From: Talpa occidentalis
Taxonomy: Eukaryota; Chordata; Mammalia; Eulipotyphla; Talpidae
DNA: 64,000 nucleotides
NCBI RefSeq assembly: GCF_014898055.3
Contig: NW_023600993.1
Span: forward strand, 744,001 to 808,000
Reading direction: 5' to 3'
This document shows, piece by piece, positions 12,501 to 24,500 of the stretch; the first letter of the stretch is position 1; every line of letters begins with the position of its first letter. A program made the translations under genes and the position numbers. The notes below the pieces were generated by a model, which saw only the letters and a list, made by a program, of their open reading frames with translations, was not told where the DNA came from and did not search any database.

Positions 12501-15500
12501 GACCTTTACCAGCTGTTTGTAAACAACCAGAGAGGTAGGTAATAGTTGCTATCTGGGAGCCTAATAATGCTGATCTCGGCTCTTTGTGTCCTCGTTGAGC
12601 TGACTGGGTAGAGCTGGAAGGTTCTCCTCTGCACAGTCTGTCACGTTCACCCTAGAATAGACAACAAAACCTGATCTTTAGTTTCTCGCTAGGTGCTGTG
12701 CGTGTTCTCGTCACATCGTACTGCCGGTGTAAAGTGGCACGGGGGGCCCCTGGGACACCGCCCCACTGGCTGTGGTGAGAGGTGCGGGCCTCAGGCCAGT
12801 CCTGGAGAGAAGGAACATCCGCACCGAGAAAGCCTGCATGCACCGGCGTGGAGAGGGGCCTGTTACTGGGGTCACTGGCCCTTCAGGCAGCGTTGTGTTC
12901 AGGTGGGGGGATGCTTTGAATTCAGTGGGACCAGGGATTAAATTCTAAGGTCTCCTGTCAACGGCTGGGCCACAATGGCCAGCTTTGTTATCTGTTTCAC
13001 AAAGGCATGAATTAGACAGATAATAGAGAGGCAGGTGATTGTTAGATAGGTGATAGATAAGTGGGTAGATGGATGAGGATAGAGAAATGATACATGACAG
13101 GTAGACAGATAGTAGGTCGGTGACAGAGAGGTGACGGCTGTGAGCGAGAGAGAGGTTGGAGATTGTTGTCAGGGCTGGGAACACAACTGCATCTGCCTAC
13201 GTCCTAACCAGAGTTCCTTGCTCAAAATGGCGCCCATAAAATAAAGGGCAACAGCTCACGGGGCCTGGGAACCACCGGAGCGTCACTGGCCCAGGATTCT
13301 AAGGAACGCAGGGGAGGCCGGGCGGGTCCCTGTGGCATGAGTGCGTGTGACGCAGCCCCGGAAGGCTTGCTCAGAATAGTGGGTTCACCTTTCAGAGTCT
13401 GTGTTTCACCTTTCTGAGGAATGTGCGCCCCCCTCCCATGTGGCCGGCAGCGCGCCCGCGTGTGTCAGCTCCGCGCCTCCTGCCGGCCCCGTCCTCCTGC
13501 AGCCCTTCGCGCCGGCCCGTCAGGAGGGCCCGCCGAGGACAGTCCCGAGGGACGTGCCGGCCGTGGACATCGGGCTGGGGGAGCAACACGCGGCCACACG
13601 TTTTCCTTGGGATCCGCTTTTTCTCCGCAGACTTTCAGTGAGGGGAGACTTGGGGAGGTTTGCCCTCGGCGCCGGCTGGTTATCTTTTCTCCAGGCCGCC
13701 CTTGGTTAAATTGAGTTCGGAGGGTCACTCTCGATTCCTCCGGGGGAGCTAATTTTAGGTTATCAGCGAAGACATCCTGCTCTGTCTCTCACAAACAGGA
13801 GACGCTTGCGTGGTGTAGCCTTTACCACTGTTTTTTTCTTAATAGAGTTTTTAAAACAACAATTTCAGATATGAAAAATGGAGCCGGTAGTGCAGGGAGG
13901 TCCCCGCCGACAGCTTCCCGCTGTGAACCGCTCCCGTTGGCGGGGCGCCTGTGGTCTGGGGCCGGGCCCGCACGAACGCTCGCTGCTGACTGAACCACGC
14001 GCGTCATCCACATCCCCGGGGCTTTTGCCTGACGCCCTTTTCCTTCCTCAGCCCCCCTTTACTCGCGTGGCCTGTATTCTTTGGCCCCCCTTGGTTGTCT
14101 CGACTCCCCATGTGTTTGCTACGGGGCCGTTTAGTGGGACGGTGATGCGTCTCCCGCAGGAGGCCCTCGCTGGGCCTGTCCTGTCCTGATACTCGTGTCC
14201 TGTGTAGGTTGGGGCTGTGGCCCCAGGAGGACGAGCAGGAGGAGGGGCCCTTCTCCCCACACTGTGACGCGGCTGCAACTCGACGAGATGACGGCGGGCC
14301 GCGGGGGGCCTTCATGCCCGGCTCAGGTCGTGCACCCTGATCCTCTGCTGTGAAGTCGCTTTCTGGCCCGCTCCGCGGGGCGGCTTGCGCGGGATCTGAC
14401 GGGCGGGAGCCGTCTGCGCGGGAGGCCTGTCACTTCTCCCTCCCAGTTTACTGTTTGCTCTGTGACTCGCCACTCACTCCTGACTCCAGTGCACTCCACC
14501 CATGCTTGCGCTGGCCCCCAGGTGTCCTTCCTCTGTGTCGCCCTCGGGTGCTCCCTGGGCCCCGTGCCCGGGATGTGCCCACCAGCGTGCGGGGCGTTCC
14601 CCGTTGTCTTGCTTCTATTTGTTTGGGTGCCTCCTTACCCTCCGGCCTTCCACGACAGTCCGGCTTTTCTGGTACACTTCCTGCCCCATCCTGTGGTCAG
14701 CGCTGTCCCCCAGGAGTCTGGGTTCTTTTGTTGGAGAAGGGCCTAGGAACCGGCCCCTGGGTTCTCAGAGTGACTGTTGCTGCCGGGATGCCCTTTATCT
14801 GGCCCTTGAAGATGGCAGCGCCAGAGCATGTGCTGCCTGCGTGGACACGGACCTACGCGTGTGCTGTCCGTGTCACACCCATTCGGCGTGCGTTCTTGTC
14901 ACCTCTCAGCTCCCGCCCGTCACCCAGACTCTGTCGGCCGCCTTGGCTCCGGCCAGCACGTTTCCAGTGCAACCTCGCTGAGCATCGTGTGTTCCCACCA
15001 GTCAGGACCGAGCTGTTGTTAACCTACACCAGCGCTGGATGCTGTCGTTTCTAGTCATTTTAATTGCTCCACAGTGGCATCTCGTTTTAATTTATAATTC
15101 CCTAGTGTATTGGCCACCTTTGTGTGTGTGGGGGGGGTGTCTGTCCAGACATTTTTGTCCATTTTTTAATGGCATGTTTGTTTTCTTATTGTTGAGTTTG
15201 GCCTGCTGTGTCTACAAGGCCTCCATCGAGTGCAGGCTCGCACACGTGTCCCCAGCTGAGTCTTTTCTTCACCTTCTCGTCGCGAGGTCCTGCACGCAGC
15301 AGGGCCCTGAACCGCAGTGGTACCAGCCTACTGACTTTTTGCTAATAGGATCATGCTGTAGTTGTACCTAAAAACTTATCGCTAAATCCACAGCTGTCTC
15401 GATTTTCTCCTCTGTTGTCTTTTAGAAGTTGCTTTATAGTTGACATTTTGGTCTGTGGTCCATTTTGGGTGAGCTTCTCTGAAAGGGTTGTTCTTAAAGA

Positions 15501-18500
15501 TTTCTAAACATTCTACACTTAAGAAGACTGTCTTCTCCATTGTATTGTCTTTGCATTTCTGTCAAAGGCATGGCGACTCCATGATGTCGGTCTGTCTGTG
15601 GACTCTGTTGATCTTTTTCTTTATTTCGCCATTGTCACTTTGCCTTAACTTCCGTTGTTTTACAGTGAGACCTAAAGTCAGGGATGTGTGTGCTCACCCG
15701 TCGCCCGAACCATGTTGGCTGGTTATTTGTTTGACGTTCCCCGTGTGCTGTGGATCCAGGGTGTCTGCACCCACAGAGTAGCTAAAAGAGGTGCTGACGG
15801 ATTGCACCGAAGCACGTTATCAAGTTGGGGAGATTTGACATGCTAGTAACATTGAGTCTTACTGCACACATGTAAAATATGTCTCCATTTATTTAGACCC
15901 TTCTATTGCTTTCATGTCAGGTTTGTAATTTTCTGTGTGTGGATTCTGTTAATATTATATTTGATTTATTTTTTATTTATTTATTTTTTTAAAAATAGAG
16001 GCATGTTTTATTTATTTGTTTGTTTGTTTGTTTTGTTTATACAAGCACTGGGCACAGTCAGAAGCGCGGGAGGGTGAGAGGATTCACCAGAGCCAGAGCG
16101 GGGAGCAGAGCAGGCAGAAGGACCCAAGCACACTGCTGAGGGGAGCAGCGGGCGGCAGGAGAGGTCTGCGCGCCATGTGGGACCCTCCTCCGGTGGCCGG
16201 GGAGCAGCCGGGGATCGAACCGGCGCCGCAGAGGCCGCGGGCAGCTTTGCAACCCAGCGCTCTACCGCTGCACCACCGGGGAGGCCCATATTATATTTGA
16301 TTTAAACAAAATATTTCATTATTTGATCCTAAGGTAAATCATACTGTATATAGTATTTTATTTATTTAATTCAAATTCCTGTTGCTCATTGCTGGCAGAA
16401 AGGAATCTAAAAGATTTGGGTATATTAACTTTCTGTTTTATAAACTTGCTTATTATTAGCTCTGAATTACCCATTTTCAATCTTTCGAAATTTTTCACAT
16501 TGCCATTTGTGAACAATACCCACAACACCCACTTTATTGATCTTTATAATGAAGCACCGTTGTTTTACAAACTTGTTAAACCCGTAGACTCTCTCCCCTT
16601 GGGGTGGCCAGCAGAGCACCCCGCATCCTCCACCGTCATAACCACTTTACTTCTTTTCACTTTACCTTTTTTTCTTTTTTCTTGCATTAGTTTCCTATTA
16701 GGACTTCTTTTCTGTTCCTAGTTTGCCATGAGCTTCTATTATGAATAAGTATTTACTTTTTCTGCATCTGTATTTGTGAATCAGTGATTTTTCTCCTGCT
16801 AAGTAGTGGATTGCAAAATTAACTTGTCAATATCAAACAAATCTTGCATACCTGGAATAAGTGGTATTTAATTGTGTGTATGAATCTTTAAAACACCACT
16901 GGGTTCAGTTGCTGACACTTGCTGAATATTTTTCCATCTGTGTTAATGAAAGACTTAGGTCTGAGCTTTTCTCTTTTGGTGTTATGGCAATGCTGGCCTC
17001 ATGAAATGAGTTCGAAATTGTTGCCTCTGCTTTTGTTTTCTGGATTAGATTATAGAGAATTGTTATCACTTGTTCGCTATGAATTTGGAGAACTCACCAG
17101 TGAAACTAACTGGGCCTGGTGCTTACTGTTCGAAGATTATTAATGATTGATTAGATTTCTTTAGTAGTTTTAATCAGGGTATATATTTTTCTTGGCAAGA
17201 ATTTTGGTAAATTATACCTTTCAAAGATTTGGCTCATCTAAGCCATCTTTTGTTATGCCAGTGGTATCAGGAATAATAGCCTGTTTTTCATTTCTGATAT
17301 TAGTTATTTGTGTCTTTCCTCTTTCTTGCTCAATTAACCCAACTGGAGATTAATCGATGTTATTGAACCGTTTAAAGAGACAGCTTTTGGTTTAATTAAT
17401 TTTATCTGCTTGTCTCCTGTTTCCTGTTACGCATGCCTTTCTACTGAAATCCTCTCACCAGATAAGGGAGACAAGAGTCCCGTGGCGCTACAGGGAGGGC
17501 GGACACCTGGGGCCAGAGGAGCAGCAGGGCCAGTGGTCACTCGCCCCAGGGCGTGCAGCGGAGGAGAGTGGGCAGGACACCCTGTGAGGTTGCTGAGATG
17601 CTGCGTGTGGGCCTGGAGCAGACAGGAGCAGTGTGTGTGTGCTCCCAGGCCCTGCGGGGGCTTGGGGGGGTGAGGGGGCGCACCCTTGACCCTCCTTACA
17701 CAGACTAGAACAGTATCCTCGGGAGGTTCATGTTGTTTTCGTGTTACTGTGAAAGTCAAGCACATTCATTTAGGAGAATCATAAAATCACGTGCAGCAGG
17801 AAGAAGATAAAGATGTCTCTGCGTTTAAGAGCACGGACACTGTTAATACTCTGATATGCACATTGTTCTCCCAGGTTTTTTTTTTAGTGAAATTGTGATA
17901 ATGAAATGCATATTCGTTTGTAAAATGCTTTTTAAAATTCTTAAAAATGTGCGCCGGCCCGTCTGCGCCAGGGAGCAGTGCCTGAGCGCTCACTTGGTGC
18001 CTGCCCTGGGGTCAGGCATCAGGGGTGGTTTCCTCAGCCTCCCCTCTGGCCCTGAGCTTCCCCTGCTGTTTCCTTCCTTGCTGTCGGGATGAGGACACTC
18101 AAGGACTGTAAGGTCCTCGGTATTTTTCGGAAATCAGGACTACTGGGTAATGGAGTAGGACACACTCAGGTTTCTGAAAAGGGGGGTGTTTGAGGACTGG
18201 CGCCCCAGCACGTGTGGCATCCAACACCAGACACGCCTGTCTTTCTTTATGTTTTAAAAAGAAATGAAATTGGATTTTTACAGAAGCGTTTCTAAAATTA
18301 AACTAATTTAAAGTCTCCAAAACCCGTCCAAGAAGGATATATATTCTCCTGGAAGCGGCTCTCCAGCCTCTCCGCCCCAGTCTATCACCACCTTTCTCAG
18401 GAGACCTGCAGTTCTTGCTTTGAAGTAATTGGCAGTTGCAGGAGAGAAAGATTTCAGATCCAAGTTAGAACTGAGCCAGAAGAAGGGAAGTTTCTGGCTT

Positions 18501-21500
18501 CCTCTTTCCAGCTGACCCGGCCTCCTCTCCAGAACCACGTCACTATGCTGGAGAAACCCAAAGGACCCGAGGCTCCGAGATTTCACCTTCTGGCCTTTGA
18601 ACAAAAGGAAACGCATCCAGTGAAGGGCTCTGCGTACAGTGGTCAGTTTCCATCTAAAGGCCCCTCTGGGGCAGCAGACTCAGGGCCCCTGTGGCCATAC
18701 TGGGTCCGTGGAGTCGCCCCCAACACTGCCGAGCTCAGTCTCCATCCCCCCACTTGGACTCACAGCCCTTCTCCTTACTTACATTGAATTTCGTTGGCCT
18801 CACCCAGCCACGCCCTGCCCAGTCTCCTCGTCTCAGAGAAGCCCTGTGCGTCCCGGCGTGGGAACGCGAGCTCGCGGGTGCTCAGAGGCGCCTCTGTTCT
18901 TGCGTGGAAGTCCGCGCTTGTGAGCTGACTGCGGTCAAGCCTCGCGCGTCTGAAGGAACACAAGCTCGTGCTTTCGAACCGCCCCTGCCTTGATCAAGTT
19001 AACATTTTGTCTGCACAGAGCGGTGTGGCTTCATGGTCGTTCACTTACGGCAACGTTAGGTGTCGATGGACGGTTATTGGGCAAGCTGTCGACGAACTGC
19101 AGAAGGACATGGCGTTTCACAGCCCCCCACACTGAGGGGAGGGACTCCAGCTGATGCTTCGTGTGTAAATAAGTACGTATTCATTTTTATTTTAGTAAGG
19201 TGTCGTTAGTGTGCAGTACTGCACACGACCCGGAGGTGGAGTGCCGTCCGTGCCCTGGGGCCGAGTCACCACACCCACTACCACGGCCCACTGTCACTCG
19301 ACAGCCTCCCTGTGCCCCCCAACCCTCCCTCTGGTCACCTCAGGTCCGCAGACAGATTTCTAGGGTTTGTTTTAGTTTCATTTTATCTGTTCCCTTGTGT
19401 TGTCCTCAAGTCCACATATGAGTGAAAATCATCTGTATTTGTCTTTCTCCTTTGACTTATTTCACGGTCATACCTGTCTTTGAATTAGCGTCTGCTTTGG
19501 GGAGCGACCTGAGCGTGGACTGGCTGGACAATGTGGTCGATGTATTGTAAATGGTTTGCAGAGTCTCCACACTGTTTTCCTGAGGAGCTGGGCCAGACCA
19601 CGGTGGACGAGGGGCCTCGCCAACACTGCTGCCTCCGGTCCTTCTGAGCTGGCCGTGCTCACAGGTGTGAGCTGTGCTCACTGTGGTTTTGATTTGTACG
19701 TCCCTGATAGCAGGAGCTGGTGAGAATGTTTCCAAATGCCCATTAGCCATCTCTTTGTCGTCTTTGAAGTTTTATCCTTTTTTTTTTTTTTTTGGTATTT
19801 TAGTTAAGAGAAGTAGAAAGTGGCAGCATAATCCTTCAGGAAGTTTTGGACTGTAGGAACTTCCTGTCTCTATGTGGTGATAAGACGGTTTGTTAAGCCT
19901 CATTGGGGTCCCAGCTTTCCACTTCAGAATGTTGTCTCCTTGTTATTGCCTCATTTGACCTCAGGAAGTCTTTTATGGACCCAGTATCCTCTTCAGTTAA
20001 TGTAAAGAGAAAACTGAGGCTCAGAGGAGGTAGGGAATCCACCTCCAGCCGCAAAATGTGCCTGTTCCCTTGACCCCGTGCTATTGACCGCGAGGAAACC
20101 TTTGTGGTTTGCTATTGGCTGCGGCAGCTGTCAGTTAAGCTCCAGACTTGGGCCTTCTCGCACAGATCCCCCCGGGAAGCGCCGTGTGGACGCTGACCGC
20201 TAGGATGGGATCATGACTACATTTAGATCGCTCAGAAAATATGTTTTCCCTTTTTCCACAACAGTGAGATTGCTTTTTGACAGAACTCATGAATTTATCC
20301 ATATTGTATCCCCATAGGACAGTCTTGTATTCCAAGCTCTTTGCATGAATATTTCAGGCTGGGGAATGAAAGCTGTGAGCTGAGCGGCCGGAAGACGCCA
20401 CAAAAGCATTCTTTGCTGGTTCTGCATCCTGCTTCCCTCTCTTCGATTAAAAATGGCTGACAGGATTTTCTGAAATGAGGTTCAAGTCAAGAATAATCCA
20501 AATATAAGCGTCTTAGGAAACTGGTTCTCTGTACCAGTTCCTAGTTTAAAACTTGGTATAGCCTGGATTTAAGCTGTGGATAATGAGGTTTAAGAAATCC
20601 AGGGGAGAAATATAAGCTTTCTCAAATAGCACTAGTAATGAAAATTCTATTTATGGGCTCAAGGTACAAAATCGAAGCACAGTTCCTGCCAGAGTGTGGA
20701 GAGCTTGAATGTGGCTGCTAATTCAGGTCGAGCTACCCAGGTGATTACCAGGTGTAGTCTCTGTCTGCAGGTACAATTAATGGGGTGCTCACTCAGTGAA
20801 CATAATAATGGGAAAGGGTGGAGTGAAAATTCTGCCCGATGGTGCTGATTATTTCACACGCAGGAAACCAGTGGGGTGGGAAAGAAAGAAAGTAGAGAAA
20901 ACTTTGCTTATCTAGTAAGATTTCCCATCTGTGAGGACCCACATTCCGGGCCAACTTGACGCAGAAAATAGGGACAGACGAAGAAAAGGCCTCGAAACAC
21001 CCGCCTGAGGACACTTGGCCGAGAGGCTGCTTCGGGTCGTCTCTTTATTGGGATTTCTGTGCAGGCTCGGGTTCTACGTGTATTTGTGAAGATGAAAGTG
21101 GGAAAAAAAAAAGGCTGGGGAAGTGGAGCTAAAAGCCAAATGCTGCCAGAAGACGCCAGTACGTAAGTTAGGGTGACGATGGCCCTCCTCTGTCGGTGCC
21201 TTCTGGAGCCCCCATAGGCCGGGCTCCGTGGCACCTGCACATGGGGATGTGTTAGATGTAAACAGACCGCTGGCTCATAAAGAAAATGATCCACCGCAAA
21301 CATGGCGCCTCTGTCACCATCAGCCCGGGAACTGGATGATTCCTGAGAAGAATGCTGAGGGGGGGAGGTGACCCGGGTGGTAACTGAGGGGGCGGCGACA
21401 CCAAGAATTGGAAGGTGAATCGCAATAAATTAGCCTGTACCGGAACCCTAAGTAGAGGAGAATTGGCAGGTAATAATTTAGCAGAAATTACCTGTCTAAA

Positions 21501-24500
21501 CGTGAGTTCCATTCCAAGAAGGTAATTAGAATTTTTAGCAGCTGCCAGCTGCATGTTTAGCTCTGATGACATATGGCGGCCATCTGTCACAGCGCCTGGG
21601 CCTAGTACACGCTCAACTAATGGGCGTGGTATTCACAAGAAATGTGCAGGTTTCTTACACAGGATGGTTTCCTTTGGGGAGCTGGAATTCCTCTCCTCTC
21701 CACCGCGGTGGTGCCAGGTGGTTAGCCAGGCTCAACAGCCCTTCGAGGGACCCCTGCCGTCCTGGCGCAGAAGTGAGCCGAGCTCTGCAATGAGGGGCAG
21801 GCCCTGGGCAGGAGAGCGGGGTTCACGGCCAGCGACACACACCCCACACTCACAGCCTGTCACGTGGCATTCTTAACAGAGAACAGAAAACCAGCGAATA
21901 GAAGCTGGGATTCTTGCTTTTGAAATGGTAACGATAACATAATAATGATGATACATTATTTTATCAATTAATTACTAACGTCCCCTATACTGTGCATCAT
22001 GTGCTGGATAGCTCTTAAACACGTGGCGGGATGATCCAGTGTATTCTGCCTAATAACCCTGTGAACGGTGCGCAATTCTTCTTCCCCGTTCCATTATTCA
22101 TAAAATCCGTGCTTATAAGGATGAAGTAAAGCACAGCCGATAAATGTGAGAGCTGCATTCTGCTCATGTGCATAAATCATACCACATTATGATAGTTTTA
22201 TAATAATGATTATTGTTGTTATTTACACAGAATGGCCTAACTTGGAAAAGTTAACAAGCATTTAAAACTACAGCTCCTACCAGCGCCGTCTCCTCCCCAC
22301 CGCGACTCCGGCTCTCCCGCCCACTGCCCACTCGGGGCGGCTGCAGAGGAGAGATGGGTGTGAAGCCAGGAGGTTCATTTCATGCTTCAGAAGAAGTTCT
22401 GGGATAAAATGGGAACTTTTCGTTAAAATGCATATGTATTTTTATGTAATCCGTGTCTTACATTTGTTCTCTCTGGCTATATCTCACACCACCAGTGATA
22501 ATCAAGGGGATCGTGGCGTTCATATTTAGCAATTACATAACAAACCTGGAAAATCTCAGCATTTAATTAGCAACTGTGAAATCTTCTAAAACTGCTTGAT
22601 TTTGCTCCTGTTAGAAATTTAGTTAACATGAAATGAAGCCACAAAATGCAATTGATAAGGCTTTTTTTTTTAAAGATTTATTTATTTATTTATTTATACA
22701 AGCACTGGGTACAGTCAGAAGCGCGGGAGGGTGAGAGAATTCACCAGAGCCAGAGCGGGGAGCAGAGCAGGCAGAAGGACCGAAGGACACTGCTGAGGGG
22801 AGCAGCGGGCGGCAGGAGAGGTCTGCGCGCCATGTGGGACCCTCCTCCTGTGGCCGGGGAGCAGCCGGGGATGGAACCGGCGCTGCAGAGGCTGCAGGCA
22901 TCTTCGCAACCCAGCGCTCAACCGCTGCGCCATCAGGGAGGCCCAGGCTTTTTTTTTTTTAATTTAAACATGCAAATCATTAGTTTTGATAGTTTAGTTG
23001 TTCTGAGAACCCTGAGGTGTCTAAAGTGTGACATACACCATCCAGAAGGGACTGCCCGTGTCCTGCAATTCAGTCACAGGTGGAAGTAACCCAGCAGGGC
23101 CCTGAATCCGACCATTCGGAATGTGTTGGCAGTTCTTAGTTTTTTGGTTGAAAGCAGCAAGAAAAACAACTCCAACAAGTTGAATTCATAAAAGAAAGCA
23201 CTTCTAACTATAGCATTCCAAGAGGGCTTTTTTCGGCATCGGGAATGGCTTGATCTGGGCGTACGGCATTCCTGTCCTCTGTGTTAGGTTTGGCTTTCCA
23301 GGACTCTCTCTCCATTGGTGGGGAATTATCACCTAGGAGAGCCAAGGTCCAGTCCCACTGACAGAAAGGCCCCCAGGGGAAAGACCCTCTTCAGTAGCTC
23401 TTGCTAAGCCATCCCAGCATGACCCTGCTGGTCTCCGGTTGGGTGTACTTGGTCTCCGTAACATGGTGGTCCTGGGCCAGGCGAGACTGAAGCGTGTCCT
23501 CCGTCCTGGAGCTGCGGTGTGGCCCTCCCACCTCAATGCAGCGTTGGGTTTCGAAGGAAAACAAAATATAGACAAAATCCAAATGTGTCCACCGCAGACC
23601 TGGAGTCCAGGGCTCTGAGTCTTACACCGGTCTTCAAAATTGAAAGTTCTTCTGTAGAATCCAACCCTAAATCTTATAACCTTCTCCGTAATTGAAAGGC
23701 TCATGGGAGCTTTATCACTTCAAACACAATTGAGATAGGAAAAATGTAGTGTCTGTTCTTTGTTTTTAATGAGAAACTTGCCCTGCTCTGTTCTCCTCTG
23801 TCCCTCCCCTCTCGCCATTGCTTCCCTGTCACTCTCGTGCCTGGCCAAGGTATCCTCAGAGCCTCTGTGGCATCGGTGCTATAATTAAAGTGGAGCAGAA
23901 TTAGAACAGGCTGTGGGTCCTAGTAAGTTGGTTTTCCAAGAAGCAGACCTTGAAAGAATACATTTTTGAAGGTGATTTATTAAAATACTTCTTAGGAAGA
24001 ACCCAAGGAGAGTGGAGATTTGAGACAGATGAGAGGAGAGCGGAGCGGAGGGGTGTTGGTGCTTACAGCCCCAATGGGACGGCATTGTCCTGGGGAGCCC
24101 TGCTCCCCCATCACCTGGAGGAGGAGGCCCCTCGCTGCTCAGCTGTCTTCGGGGAGGGGCGCAGGAGGCAGCGGCTGGTGGGGAGCGGTGACTGCTGAGG
24201 GAAAAGCGCTCACCCTGCGCGTTCAGGGTGGTCAGGGAGATGCGGACGCCATTGCTGAGTTTTCTGCTTTTAGGAAAGTCAGAAAAGTTGGAATTTCTGG
24301 GCCTTGTTCTTTTGGCCTCCACTTCACTGGTCACTTGAAATGGAGATCCGCTTGTGTAACATCATGAGTAGCAAGGGCGTCGGAGGAGGACCCTGCGCAG
24401 CCTGGAGTCTGGGCTGAGCTGTGAGTTAGCCCCTCGGCTCTGAGCAGAGACACAGAGGCATCGATGCAGGCTCAGCCTTCTCAGTTCCAGGGAGAGAGAT

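Noticed and set aside
14350..15054. 234-codon + strand open frame
   Set aside because: Cys/Pro/Arg-rich translation typical of GC-rich noncoding DNA, just ahead of L1 debris. A loose resemblance to L2 was too weak to call.
16208..16287. tRNA gene
   Set aside because: It has A and B boxes but is the head of a SINE with body, tail and target-site duplications.
22646..23089. 147-codon open frame
   Set aside because: Translation of the antisense SINE at 22672, not a gene; the same peptide pattern recurs at the copy near 16016.
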